Shown here: one piece after another, positions 16,439-24,964 of the stretch
Numbering within the stretch: position 1 is the stretch's first letter
Layout: each line of letters starts with the position of its first letter
NCBI GenBank assembly: GCA_034679345.1
Contig: JAXDAY010000030.1
Coordinates: forward strand, 124,001 to 188,000
From: JAXDAY01 sp034679345
GTDB lineage: Bacteria > Eisenbacteria > RBG-16-71-46 > CAIMUX01 > VGJL01
DNA: 64,000 nucleotides
Direction: 5' to 3'
The notes under the pieces: generated by a model
Database searches by the model: none
The model's input: only the letters and a program-made list of their open reading frames with translations
Told to the model about the DNA's origin: nothing
Translations under genes and position numbers: made by a program

Positions 16439-17077
16439 TCAACGCTTCGGAAGCGCGTCCCGGTTCGGATAGTCTCCCTCACCGGTCACCAGCGCGGTGT
16501 TCCTTCTGTAGGCCTCAGGACGGGCCAGCCGATCGGCAAGGTCTCGTTCCTGGGCAATCTCCTGTTCGAGACGCGCGATCTCAGCTTGATGGGTGTCGAT
16601 CAGCACTCGAATCGAGTCGACCTGGGCCTGCAGGGTCGAGAGCGACTCCGAATACACCATCGCGCGACCCTCCGCCTCCCCCAGAACAGCCCGCAGCGAA
16701 TCGGACTGGGCCTCCAATCGGTGTGTTTCTTCGATGTGGCCGCGCTGGAGAATGAGAACGCTGTCGAGGAGAGCCGCGATCTGCCCTGCGCGGACGTTGA
16801 ATGTGTCGGCTTCCGCTCGCAGGCGGGATGTCTCCACGCCGAGGGAGCGGGCCTCCGTCAAGATCCTCGTGCGGGTCTGCTCGGCCTCCGCGCGCTCCGT
16901 CTGGATCGTGGCCTCGATCGCTTGGACCTGGGGCACGACCTTTTGGCTGTGGTACCACCAGATTCCGATTAGGGGGATCACGAGAAACCAGCTCCGCTTC
17001 AAGAGAGCGCGGAGAAAGCGATTCCCCTCGGGCTTGTCCCAATTGTCGGGTCCATCACTGCTGAAGTACCGAGGCAT
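16439..17077 (-). CDS. Single-pass coiled-coil membrane protein
   Basis: 212 residues, no recognised family. A short cytoplasmic tail, one membrane helix (WFLVIPLIGIWWYH, about 30-44), then a coiled coil covering nearly all the rest (about 50-195; ATIQTERAEAEQTRTR, RLEQEIAQERDLADRLA). The organisation resembles the first 190 residues of its downstream neighbour, so the two may be distant paralogues or partners in one complex. It is the first gene of the operon ending with TonB; AGGAGG lies 9 bases before ATG. Confidence 0.7.
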   Translation of the reverse strand: MPRYFSSDGPDNWDKPEGNRFLRALLKRSWFLVIPLIGIWWYHSQKVVPQVQAIEATIQTERAEAEQTRTRILTEARSLGVETSRLRAEADTFNVRAGQIAALLDSVLILQRGHIEETHRLEAQSDSLRAVLGEAEGRAMVYSESLSTLQAQVDSIRVLIDTHQAEIARLEQEIAQERDLADRLARPEAYRRNTALVTGEGDYPNRDALPKR

Positions 17078-17580
17078 CTTCGGCTTCCTCCTGGCTTGCG
17101 GCCGGCTCCCCGGCCCCCTGTCCCCGCCCTCGCGCCACCTGACGAGCGGTCGACGGTGCTTTCGAGGCTACTCCGACGCTCCGAAACGTCCGCGCCCCTC
17201 AGCCACCTGCCTCCCAACCCCCGACCGAGCGCCTCTCGGAGCAGCCTTCATCCTGGTCTACCCCGCCCGGCCTCAATGATTTCCATGAGGATTGCTCCGC
17301 GGACCGCCCGATCGCCAAGCGACCGACCTCGTGGCAAGAGCCCGAGCGAGCGCGTCAGCATGTCGAAGGGGCAGATCCCAACCGCGTCCGAAGGTTTGAA
17401 AGACGGATGGACACACCCTGGGGCGATCCCCTCGATCGCCCGGAGGAATCCGAGATTCCCATCGCGCACCCAAGCGTCCCCCCTCCCGGCTGCGTTTAGT
17501 TTCAATGCGTTGGCCGTCACAAGACAAGAAGAAAAATGCCGTGGCGCGGGGCGCCTTCGCGCCGTCGCATCCGTGCCGGA
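17078..17580. other. Gap between the Ton/Exb operon and the PHP gene
   Basis: About 500 bases without a convincing gene apart from the terminator at 17532-17563. The only minus-strand frame of note (GTG at 17520, or a later GTG at 17469, to 17248; 73-90 residues, including PFDMLTRSLGLLPRG and ILMEIIEAGR) has a more protein-like composition than the antisense frames. It lacks a clear ribosome binding site and recognisable family. The promoter of the Ton/Exb operon should lie here, but no good -35/-10 pair was found. Confidence 0.4.
17532..17563 (-). terminator. Terminator after the PHP-domain gene
   Basis: Minus strand: GGCGCG, 9-base loop, CGCGCC, then ACGGCATTTTT. It begins 18 bases past the stop of the PHP gene. 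The stem is only 6 bp but GC-only, and the T run is clear although offset by six bases. Confidence 0.55.
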
Positions 17581-18942
17581 TCAAGGCACCAAGACGAGTC
17601 GACAACGTGCGGCCTCCCGGCCATCGATTCGGAGGATCGCGGCGTAGATCCCGGCGGGCAAACGCCCCTCCCCGCGGGGGTTCCATCCCCACCGGTGGGT
17701 ACCGGCATGGAGGATACGCTCGGGCAGGCGGGCCACCCGCCGACCCTGGAGGTCCCGGATCTCGAGCGTTGCCAAGCGGCTCCCCGTGGGGTCCGATTCC
17801 GGGACGGACGCCTCGAAACTCGCATGATCCGCCACTGGATTCGGAACGACACGCAACTTGCACCCGAGCGCGCGGGAGTCTGGCCAAGCCGAAGCCGGAT
17901 CGACTTCGCCCTCGACCCAGACCGGGGAGGACCATGCCCGGTCGCCATCGACCTGGGTCACTCGAACGAAGTAGTAGTGACTCTCGCCCTGGGTCAGGAC
18001 TTGCGTGAAGCTCCAATCGATCTGCGCCCCGATCTGGATCCGGCTGTCGACGACCTCCCCGTCGCGAAGGAGATCGACCCGGTTGAAGAGGCTCGTCCCG
18101 TTCAACGCCCACGCGGCCCCGGTCAGGTCAAGATGCGTCCCCGAAGACAGTCGCGAGCCCATCGGGGATCCATTGGCGTAAAACGCGAGCCCGATCCGAT
18201 CGCTTGGGGGATCGACCTCCATCGCGAAGAACCGGCGGGCCCGCAGGGCTTCCAGAATGGCCGGCGCGCTCAGCTCGTCGGCGAGAATGCCGGTCAGGTA
18301 GATCTGGCCACCGGAATTCCAGTTCTGCTGGTCTCCCCAGTGTCCCTCGTGATTGTCCTGGTTGCCGAAGGGGCCGATCCGCCAGCCGTTGCGTAACGCC
18401 TGGAGGTACTGAGGCTCATAGTCGTCCGCGCGCAGTCCATTGCGGATCTCGATACTGATCATCACCGATTCGTACTCGGGGTAGTAGGCGAGATCGTTGA
18501 AGTTCGATCCATAGATCGGATTGGGGTGGTTGAAGTTGCCCACCGCGCCCATGTCCAGCATGAACTGGTAGCTGCCGAGGAGGTTTTCGGTCTCGTTCGG
18601 ATTCCTGAGAACGGTGTCGTAGATCCCAAGGTGCCCGAAGTCATTGAGATTGCCGAATTCCTGCGCCCCCAACGCGACGAAAATTCCCGGCTGCGTGTGA
18701 GCCGCCGCCGCGTTCAGGAGATGGTTCCACTCGCTCGAGGTGAGCAGGTGGGTGTGCTCGGTCAGGGCGAGAACATCGATGTCAGCGATATCGCGCGCAT
18801 AAGCATAAGCCTCCTCAGGAGTTCCGATGCCGTCAGACAGCGCTGTGTGTGCGTGGAGGTTCGCGAAGTAGACCTGGTAGGCGTTTGCCGCCCCTTGGAT
18901 GAGGCACAGCAGACAGAGGGCTCCGGTCAGGATGCGGATCAT
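17581..18942 (-). CDS. CehA/McbA-type PHP-domain protein, secreted, with FlgD-like C-terminal module
   Basis: 453 residues. Signal peptide (LTGALCLLCLIQGAANA). The PHP fold shows metal ligands in YFANLHAHTALSDGIGTPEE (NLHxHT.SDG), VLALTEHTH and GNFNHPNP, then NQDNHEG. PHP proteins are metal-dependent phosphoesterases; the CehA/McbA branch contains extracellular hydrolases. Residues about 285-360 form a beta-sandwich, and the last 85 (LRVVPNPVADHASFEASV, LEIRDLQGRRV, LPAGIYAAIL) are the FlgD-like/Por-style C-terminal domain common in FCB bacteria, often a secretion or surface signal. A second protein here (49349-51055) ends the same way. Substrate unknown. Confidence 0.88.
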   Translation of the reverse strand: MIRILTGALCLLCLIQGAANAYQVYFANLHAHTALSDGIGTPEEAYAYARDIADIDVLALTEHTHLLTSSEWNHLLNAAAAHTQPGIFVALGAQEFGNLNDFGHLGIYDTVLRNPNETENLLGSYQFMLDMGAVGNFNHPNPIYGSNFNDLAYYPEYESVMISIEIRNGLRADDYEPQYLQALRNGWRIGPFGNQDNHEGHWGDQQNWNSGGQIYLTGILADELSAPAILEALRARRFFAMEVDPPSDRIGLAFYANGSPMGSRLSSGTHLDLTGAAWALNGTSLFNRVDLLRDGEVVDSRIQIGAQIDWSFTQVLTQGESHYYFVRVTQVDGDRAWSSPVWVEGEVDPASAWPDSRALGCKLRVVPNPVADHASFEASVPESDPTGSRLATLEIRDLQGRRVARLPERILHAGTHRWGWNPRGEGRLPAGIYAAILRIDGREAARCRLVLVP

Positions 18943-19025
18943 GGTGCTCTCCTCCGGGCGACGGACGGGGTTGATGCGTCAAGAATAGCTGGGGGGCGTC
19001 TGCTCAGGCAAGCCGGCCTGGACCA

Positions 19026-19829
19026 TCAGCTCGGCTCCGCGAGGATCTGCACGGGATCGCCGCGTCCTGCTCCGATGCGGCGATCGGCTCGGCCGCTGTG
19101 GATTGCGATCTCCAGCAATTCCATGCTCCCGAACAGAGCGACCGGTCGGCCCCGCTCCACGTCCTGGTAGGTCCTTGAGACCGACTCGATCGACTTGGCG
19201 TTGACGATGATCTTGAAGCGCCGCCCTGACAAGAAATCCTCGAAGAGAGTTCTCGGAACATTGGTGATGATGTTACCGAAGCTGTCGATGTGGATCACTT
19301 CCGCCGTGAGCTGGTCCTTCCAGACGACCGGACGGGGAGGATCCTGCCGGAAGGGATCGTGAACGATCGGGCCCATCTCCGACGGAGCGGCGCCGTTCAG
19401 GAGATGCGCCGCCGCCGGCGCGAAGATGTCGCGTCCGTGGAAGGTGTCGCTGATGTGCGGCAGACGGAATCGTTCACCGGTCAGGTGCCGCACGGTGCAG
19501 GCGTCCGCCGCGTAGATCCGCGAGAAGACGCCGTTGTCGGGCCCGATGAAGAGGTGCGCCCCGCTCTCCACCAGGATCGGCCTGCGGGTTCCTCCGACGC
19601 CTGGATCGACGACGACGATGTGAATCGTCCCATCGGGGAAGAATCGATAGCAGCTCTCGAGGACGAACGATGCCTCCAGCAGATCCTGGGGCTTGACCTC
19701 GTGCGCCACGTCGACGATGGTCGCGTCCCGACAGATCTTGAGAATCACTCCCTTCATGGTGCCCACGTAGCTGTCCCTCAAGCCGAAGTCGGTCACCAGC
19801 GTGATGATTCCGCTGAGCGGGCGCTTCAT
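19026..19829 (-). CDS. SAM hydroxide adenosyltransferase (DUF62 / SAM-dependent halogenase-like)
   Basis: 267 residues from ATG at 19829, preceded by GAGGAGG and overlapping the CutA stop as ATGA; 79 further in-frame codons upstream are not needed. Family motifs: ITLVTDFGLRDSYVGTMKG, IVDVAHEVKPQD, VVVDPGVGGTRRPI, FIGPDNGVFS, TFHGRDIFAPAAAHL and IDSFGNIITN. Members hydrolyse S-adenosylmethionine to adenosine and methionine; the halogenases are a small subset with a different halide pocket. The DSYVGTMKG and TFHGRDIF signatures fit the hydroxide-adenosyltransferase majority. Confidence 0.9.
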   Translation of the reverse strand: MKRPLSGIITLVTDFGLRDSYVGTMKGVILKICRDATIVDVAHEVKPQDLLEASFVLESCYRFFPDGTIHIVVVDPGVGGTRRPILVESGAHLFIGPDNGVFSRIYAADACTVRHLTGERFRLPHISDTFHGRDIFAPAAAHLLNGAAPSEMGPIVHDPFRQDPPRPVVWKDQLTAEVIHIDSFGNIITNVPRTLFEDFLSGRRFKIIVNAKSIESVSRTYQDVERGRPVALFGSMELLEIAIHSGRADRRIGAGRGDPVQILAEPS

Positions 19830-20179
19830 CGATCCTCCTCGGGAAGGGTCGCTTCCTGCAGCCATCGGAGATACCTCTCCGAAACGGCCGCCGGCACGAT
19901 AGTGAGAAGCTCGGGGATATCGTAGGGATGCTCGCGCAGGATCATCTCCCGCGCCGCTTCTTCCGCAGCGCTCGTCGTCTTGACGAGCAGGAGCCACTCT
20001 TTCTCCTCGACGACCGAGCCCGCCCACCGGTAGGTGGACCAGATCGGGTGGATGAGACTCACGCACCCCGCGAGGCGGGCTTCGACGAGCGCCCTTCCCA
20101 GCCGATGCGCCTCTTCATCGGAGCCGGTCGTGGTCAGCAGCAGTACGACTCCATCCCCTGGTGGCTCGATCGTGCCCAT
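19826..20179 (-). CDS. cutA: CutA-like divalent cation tolerance protein
   Basis: 117 residues, the usual CutA length. The GSDEEAHRLGRALVEARLAGCV segment, the strand IHPIWSTYRWAGSVVEEKEWLLLVKTT (compare YRWxGxxxxxxExxLxxKT) and EHPYDIPELLTIV identify the family. CutA forms very stable trimers; a role in copper tolerance is reported but disputed. It is translationally coupled to the SAM adenosyltransferase. It is 39 bases downstream of the DUF4340 gene and may belong to that operon. Confidence 0.9.
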   Translation of the reverse strand: MGTIEPPGDGVVLLLTTTGSDEEAHRLGRALVEARLAGCVSLIHPIWSTYRWAGSVVEEKEWLLLVKTTSAAEEAAREMILREHPYDIPELLTIVPAAVSERYLRWLQEATLPEEDR

Positions 20180-20218
20180 CGAGGCGGCAGTCTAGGTTCG
20201 CCCTGGGGGCAGGTCAAG

Positions 20219-21562
20219 TTAGCCGGAGCTCGCACGCGCCGGACGCAGCGGGCGATGGAGCCAGAGATCCCACGTCGTTCGAACGGAGATCGGAACCGCG
20301 CACCAACCGGGTTGACGCGGACCCGTCGCGGCGACCCGCTCACCCACGCTCCCGACGATCTCGAAGCGATCCACGCTTCCCAACGCGTATTCGAGGCGGA
20401 CTGTGAGCCGGTTGCGCTCAGCCTGTGGAGGGGGATTCGGGAGGAATTCCACCGCCCGCAGAGCGCACAGATTCGAAACAGCCGCCGCCATCGCGTCGCT
20501 GCGGATCGCCAAGGTATCGCCCCCCGCGATCTCCCGCCAGAGTCCCTCCCCCGGACGGACGAATCTGCGTGTCTGCGAGCCCCCCGCAATCGAGACAGCG
20601 ATGACGCTGTCCGCGACGGAGTCGAATAGACGCGTCTCTCTCAGGCGCTGGAGGCCGTCGACCCACGCGCGAAAGTTCTCACTGCCCACCAGAGCGACGA
20701 CCTTTCGTCCCGCGGGGATGATATGAACGCTTCGCTGATCCTTCGTAGGATTCCCGATGCGGACCGTCTCCCGCTGCGCGCCCTGGATCAACGTCCAGCG
20801 AGCGCGTGGAGGATCAAGACCCAGGGCCCTCAAGTCCTGCCCCCCGATTGGGCCGAGGAAGTCGGTGATGCAATCGCTGCTGAGAGCATGGACGGCTCGG
20901 GCCAGGTCAGGGGCCGATCCCTCCGCCTGCAGGGGATGGACGATCTCCCATCTCTGCGCGGCGCGGCGCACGATGCGCATCTCTTCATCACGGGTGGCGA
21001 TCGCGAGCGAATCGATCGGCCCGATCCGGATGCGGCTGGGCGAGGGATCGTGCAGGTCCTTGAATGGGGGGGAGAGGAACCGGCGCGCGATGAACGGGTC
21101 GACGATCACGATCTCCCGGCGCGAGCCGAGTCTGGCGTAGCGCCCCGCTCCCGCAGGCAGGGTGTCGCCCAGCTCGACGACGTACTCGCCACCGGGCCAG
21201 CGGCATCGCCACACCGCGGAGGGACTCGCCAGGCCGAACTCCGCCCCAGCCGTGTCCGGAAGCTCGCGGATCGACTCCAGCGTCGCGGCCGCGCGGCAGC
21301 TCTGCGCAATCAGCTCGTCGTCCGCGCGGTCGGGATACGGGTCGGTGAGCCAGAAGCCATCTTCGGTGCGCAGAGCGCGCGCTTCGCCACCGGGCTTCTC
21401 GAAGACGATCTCGTGCACTTCCTCGGGCGGAAACGCCACGCTCGCCACGAGCCTGCCCCCATTGCCCTCGGTTCCGCGATCGCTCAGAAGCCAGAGTGCC
21501 GCCAGACCGGCAAGGGCCACGAGCAGGACGGCTTGCGCCGGGGAAAGCACTCTCCTCGGCAT
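20219..21562 (-). CDS. DUF4340 protein
   Basis: 447 residues. An N-terminal membrane helix (QAVLLVALAGLAALWLL) anchors a periplasmic or external domain: VHEIVFEKPGGEARALRTED, FWLTDP, YPDRADDELIAQSCRAAATL, YVVELGDTLPAGAGRYARLG and VVALVGSENFRAWVDGLQRL match the repeated strand-helix pattern of DUF4340. Such genes usually follow gldG-type genes and probably make an accessory subunit of the same complex. The ATG lies 4 bases past the GldG stop. Confidence 0.85.
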   Translation of the reverse strand: MPRRVLSPAQAVLLVALAGLAALWLLSDRGTEGNGGRLVASVAFPPEEVHEIVFEKPGGEARALRTEDGFWLTDPYPDRADDELIAQSCRAAATLESIRELPDTAGAEFGLASPSAVWRCRWPGGEYVVELGDTLPAGAGRYARLGSRREIVIVDPFIARRFLSPPFKDLHDPSPSRIRIGPIDSLAIATRDEEMRIVRRAAQRWEIVHPLQAEGSAPDLARAVHALSSDCITDFLGPIGGQDLRALGLDPPRARWTLIQGAQRETVRIGNPTKDQRSVHIIPAGRKVVALVGSENFRAWVDGLQRLRETRLFDSVADSVIAVSIAGGSQTRRFVRPGEGLWREIAGGDTLAIRSDAMAAAVSNLCALRAVEFLPNPPPQAERNRLTVRLEYALGSVDRFEIVGSVGERVAATGPRQPGWCAVPISVRTTWDLWLHRPLRPARASSG

Positions 21563-21565
21563 CCG

Positions 21566-23104
21566 TCAGCGCCGCCGCGTCCAGATCCCGATGCCGATGC
21601 CGAGGAGCGTCAATGGGACCGCGACCTGCAGCAGGTAGAAGAGCAGGCGCAAGCCCCCCATCGAGATGCGCAGAGGCGTTCCCCTGGCGTCGACGGGAGG
21701 GATCCTCAGGAGGAACTCCCTCCTCGAGAGCCAATGGAACGCGCGCAGCCCAAGGTCCCGGTTCGAGAAGAGATCGAGGAACTGACCGGAGAGCCAGTCC
21801 GAATCGCCGATGATCATGAGGCGCGCGTAGCGTTTCTCCGGCGCCTCCTCACCCGGGGCGGGCTCGCCGGAGGAGGGAATCTCCCACTCCTGGACGACCG
21901 CCAGGGGCAATGCCGCGCTCGCGCCCGCCGACGGCCCGCCCCCTGAGACGGGGGCCCGGGCCGCGGCTGGGCCGGTGCGCATCAAGACCTTGGCGTCGAT
22001 GCCCCAGTGGGCGTGCTCCGACAGGCCCACGGAGCGCGCCCCCGAGAGGACCGCATACCCCATGCCCGCGGCGACGATCGGGTGCGGGGCATAATCGGCG
22101 ACGACGATCGTGCGCGAGCCGAGTCCGAGTCCCCTCGTCGCCGGGCTCTCGTCGACAACCTCGAGGCTGTCGAGGACGACTCCGCGCATTCGAAGCAGAT
22201 CCTCCACGCCCGAGACGGTCCCGGGTTCGAGGCAGATCAGGAGCCGTCCGCCTCGATCCAGGTAGCGCGCGATCTTCTCCACTTCGCCCGGGAGCAGCCG
22301 GCGCCGCGGACCGACGAGGGCGAGCATCGATGCGTCCTCGGGGATCTCCTCCTCGAAGAGGCGGACCTCCGCCGGCACATACCCCGACTGGCGGAGTGCG
22401 GCTGCGAACTTGCCCAGGCCATAGCCGCTCCCCTCGCCGATCGCGCGCTCTCCATGCCCCGTGACGAAGACGAGCTTGGTCCGTTCGGGATTCTCGACGC
22501 GCAGGATCGCCTGGGTGACCGCCTCCTCCGTGATCTCGTCCACTTCCTCCCGTACCTCGCCTGATCGCACGAGGATCACCCCCGCCCGGGTCACGCCCGC
22601 CTGTCGCGCATCCTCGGGCCGACGGTCCGGATCGAGGAGGCTCACCCGCACGCGTGGCGAGCTCGTTCGATAGACCTCCATGAGGTCGATCGCGAGAGCG
22701 CGGATCGGGCTCGTCTCTCGAAACACGCCGACCAGCTCGATCCTGCCCTCGCGGCTGTTGAGGATCTCGCGACTGGCCGCGCTCAGGCGATTGACTCCCC
22801 GCGCCGTGAGATCGGCTCGGATCGGACGCGCGGCGAGCAGGGCCGAGGCGAGGAGCAGCACTGCGGCAAGAAGCGTCCAGGTCGTAGCGGGACCCGGTTC
22901 AGCGGCGCGCCTCGCGCTTCCGAAGAGAAACGCGATCTCTCTTCGACCGCGCACCAGGAAGAGCACGAAGCAGACGGCAGCCCCGAGGAAGAGGACGCGT
23001 GGCAGATAGGCGCGCGGGCCGGAGAGAGTGCCGAAGGAGGCGCCCAGCGCGACCAGGAAGAGGCTGCCGAGAAGCAGAGGGAGCAGTCGCGCCCCGCCGT
23101 TCAC
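21566..23104 (-). CDS. GldG-like ABC transporter auxiliary subunit
   Basis: 512 residues from GTG at 23104, which overlaps the GldF stop as GTGA and has GGAGG 4 bases upstream; another GTG twelve bases earlier is less likely. Helices at the N-terminus (two to three, LLPLLLGSLFLVALGASFG, VLFLGAAVCFVLFLV, TWTLLAAVLLLASALLA), a large extracytoplasmic domain (LTARGVNRLSAASREIL, LVFVTGHGERAIGEGSGYG, YLDRGGRLLICLEPG) and a C-terminal helix (GLRLLFYLLQVAVPLTLLGIG). This is the ABC-type uncharacterised (PF09822-like) family. In Bacteroidetes GldG works with GldA and GldF in gliding; elsewhere the cargo is unknown. Confidence 0.85.
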   Translation of the reverse strand: MNGGARLLPLLLGSLFLVALGASFGTLSGPRAYLPRVLFLGAAVCFVLFLVRGRREIAFLFGSARRAAEPGPATTWTLLAAVLLLASALLAARPIRADLTARGVNRLSAASREILNSREGRIELVGVFRETSPIRALAIDLMEVYRTSSPRVRVSLLDPDRRPEDARQAGVTRAGVILVRSGEVREEVDEITEEAVTQAILRVENPERTKLVFVTGHGERAIGEGSGYGLGKFAAALRQSGYVPAEVRLFEEEIPEDASMLALVGPRRRLLPGEVEKIARYLDRGGRLLICLEPGTVSGVEDLLRMRGVVLDSLEVVDESPATRGLGLGSRTIVVADYAPHPIVAAGMGYAVLSGARSVGLSEHAHWGIDAKVLMRTGPAAARAPVSGGGPSAGASAALPLAVVQEWEIPSSGEPAPGEEAPEKRYARLMIIGDSDWLSGQFLDLFSNRDLGLRAFHWLSRREFLLRIPPVDARGTPLRISMGGLRLLFYLLQVAVPLTLLGIGIGIWTRRR

Positions 23105-23889
23105 GCCCCCCTCCACCGCAGAAGATCCACCGCGCGCAGCGCGAGGGCGAGGCAGAGGACCGTGCCGCCCAGCAGGAACGCCACGTGACGCAGGTCGATG
23201 ACGCCGCGCGCAAAATCCTCGAAGCGCATCAGGATCGCCGTGAACGAGAGCAGTCGGGCCAGAACCGGGCTCGCGCTTTCGGCCACGCCCGGCCCGAGCC
23301 CGAAGAGCAGCAGCAATCCGAGGGTCGCCACGCCGGCCTCGACCTGGCTCTGGGCGAGGGTGGAGAGCAGGATTCCAAGGGCGACCATGAAGAGCCCGAG
23401 AAGCAGGAGGCCGAGACCCCCAGCGGCCGCCGCGCCCCAGTCGGGCGCGCTCACCGCGGCGAGGATCAGCCCGTGGACCGGGACGATGCAGAGGAGCAAC
23501 GCCATCGTCAGCGACGCCCCCAGGAACTTGCCCACGATCAGATCCTGGCCCCGCAGCGGCAGGGAGAAGAGGAGATCGAGGCTTCCGGCGCGGCGTTCCT
23601 CGGCGAGCGACCGCATCGTGAGCAACGGGACGAAGAAGAGCAGAACCGAACCAAGATTGTACAGATAGGGCCGCACGACCCAGTCATTCACATGAAGCCC
23701 GACCTCGCCCGACCGAATGCCGGATCCTTGGGCGAGGCTCAAGGCCGCCTGGCGGTAACGAATGAGGAGCCCCACGAAGATCAAGCCGGCAATCAGGGAG
23801 AAGACGGCGAGGATCGTCCACCCGACGGGAGAGGCGAAGAACCCCCTCACCTCCCGCACCGCGAGAGCCCGGGCGCGCGCCACGCTCAT
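23101..23889 (-). CDS. GldF-like ABC-2 permease
   Basis: 262 residues, six membrane helices in the ABC-2 arrangement, opening with VREVRGFFASPVGWTILAVF, then PYLYNLGSVLLFFVPLLTMR followed by SLAEERRAGSLDLLFSLPL, which is the signature region of GldF/NosY-type permeases. ATG at 23889 overlaps the ATPase stop as ATGA. It should form the membrane channel with the GldA-like ATPase and the GldG-like subunit. Confidence 0.9.
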   Translation of the reverse strand: MSVARARALAVREVRGFFASPVGWTILAVFSLIAGLIFVGLLIRYRQAALSLAQGSGIRSGEVGLHVNDWVVRPYLYNLGSVLLFFVPLLTMRSLAEERRAGSLDLLFSLPLRGQDLIVGKFLGASLTMALLLCIVPVHGLILAAVSAPDWGAAAAGGLGLLLLGLFMVALGILLSTLAQSQVEAGVATLGLLLLFGLGPGVAESASPVLARLLSFTAILMRFEDFARGVIDLRHVAFLLGGTVLCLALALRAVDLLRWRGA

Positions 23890-24830
23890 GGGGAATCCTC
23901 CTCGCCCAGGGTGAGCCTACGGAAGACCTCCTCCAGACCCTCCTCCCCCATCCTCCACTCCAGCAAACGCGCGCCGCGATCCAGGAGATGGCGCAGGAGC
24001 GGCGCTCCGTCCTCGCCCGGATCCAGAGATCCCTCGATCACCCATTCCCCCGGCCGCCCGGAGGGAACTGCTTCGAGACCCCCTTGCAGCTCGCCGGAAG
24101 CGTCATCGATTTCGAAGCGTGCGAAGATTCGCCGGGGGTCCGTGGTCGGACGACCCAACTGGCCGGGCCGGCCCATCGCGGCGAGGCGGCCACGGCTCAG
24201 GATGATGACCCGGTCGCAGACCTGCAGCGCCTCGGGAAGGATGTGCGTGGATAGAATGACCGCGTGTTCGCGACCCAGAAGCCGCAGAAACTCCCGGAAC
24301 TCCCGAATCTGGTTGGGATCGAGACCCGTCGTCGGCTCGTCCAGGATGAGAAGCTCGGGATCGCCCAGGAGAGCCTGCGCAAGCCCGACGCGCTGGCGGT
24401 AGCCGCGGGAGATCGCCCGCGTCGGGCGCTCCCAGACCTCGCCGAGGTCGAGCCGATCGCGTACCCGCTGGAGCGCCGCCGAGCTGTCGGCTCGCCGGAT
24501 CGCCTTGACCTGCCCGATGAAGCCCAGGTACTCGCGGACGGTCATCTCGCCGTAGAGGCTGATCTGCTCCGGCATGTACCCGAGTTGCCTTCGGACGGCG
24601 GCCCCCTCCTGGATCGGATCTCTCCCTGAGAGGCGGACGCGACCTCGCGTCGGAAGCAAGCTCCCCGTCAGCATGCGTAGCGTCGTCGTCTTGCCGGCTC
24701 CGTTGGGGCCCAGCAAACCCACGATCTCCCCGCGTTCCACTCGGAAGGAGAGATCCTGAACCGCCTGGATGGAGCCGAACTCGCGCGAGAGTCCCTCCGC
24801 CTCCAGAGTCGGAGCGCCAGAATGCGTCAT
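23886..24830 (-). CDS. GldA-like ABC transporter ATP-binding protein
   Basis: 314 residues from ATG at 24830 (MTHSGAPTLEAEGLSREFG); a longer frame upstream would run into the promoter region of the divergent transglycosylase. Walker A LGPNGAGKTTTLRML, Q-loop GYMPEQISLYGEMTVREYLG, signature RGYRQRVGLAQALLG, Walker B LLILDEPTTGLDP, H-loop STHILPEA. The last 80 residues form the C-terminal domain usual in ABC-2 exporters. It heads a four- to six-gene operon. Confidence 0.92.
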   Translation of the reverse strand: MTHSGAPTLEAEGLSREFGSIQAVQDLSFRVERGEIVGLLGPNGAGKTTTLRMLTGSLLPTRGRVRLSGRDPIQEGAAVRRQLGYMPEQISLYGEMTVREYLGFIGQVKAIRRADSSAALQRVRDRLDLGEVWERPTRAISRGYRQRVGLAQALLGDPELLILDEPTTGLDPNQIREFREFLRLLGREHAVILSTHILPEALQVCDRVIILSRGRLAAMGRPGQLGRPTTDPRRIFARFEIDDASGELQGGLEAVPSGRPGEWVIEGSLDPGEDGAPLLRHLLDRGARLLEWRMGEEGLEEVFRRLTLGEEDSP

Positions 24831-24964
24831 TTCGTCCACCGGGGCTTGAAGCCCGCTTCGAACCCCCCTAGATTTGAATCGATCGCCCCCTGGAGATGTC
24901 CCCCTGGTGTGCCGATTCGAGCTATAGGTCGAGGGCAGTCTACGAGAGGTCCGCTGGAGGATCA

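Noticed and set aside
14351..16972. 873-residue plus-strand open frame
   Set aside because: Antisense to the PstS-like and coiled-coil genes, which have ribosome binding sites, membrane helices and operon spacing. No domain in the antisense product.
17248..17520. Minus-strand 73-90 residue frame after the PHP terminator
   Set aside because: Composition is somewhat protein-like, but there is no clear ribosome binding site, third-position bias is weaker than in neighbours, and no family is recognised. Conservation in relatives would rescue it.
19026..19829. Fluorinase/chlorinase assignment for the DUF62 protein
   Set aside because: No halide-specific feature is visible; general family motifs and lack of a halogenation cluster favour SAM hydrolase activity.
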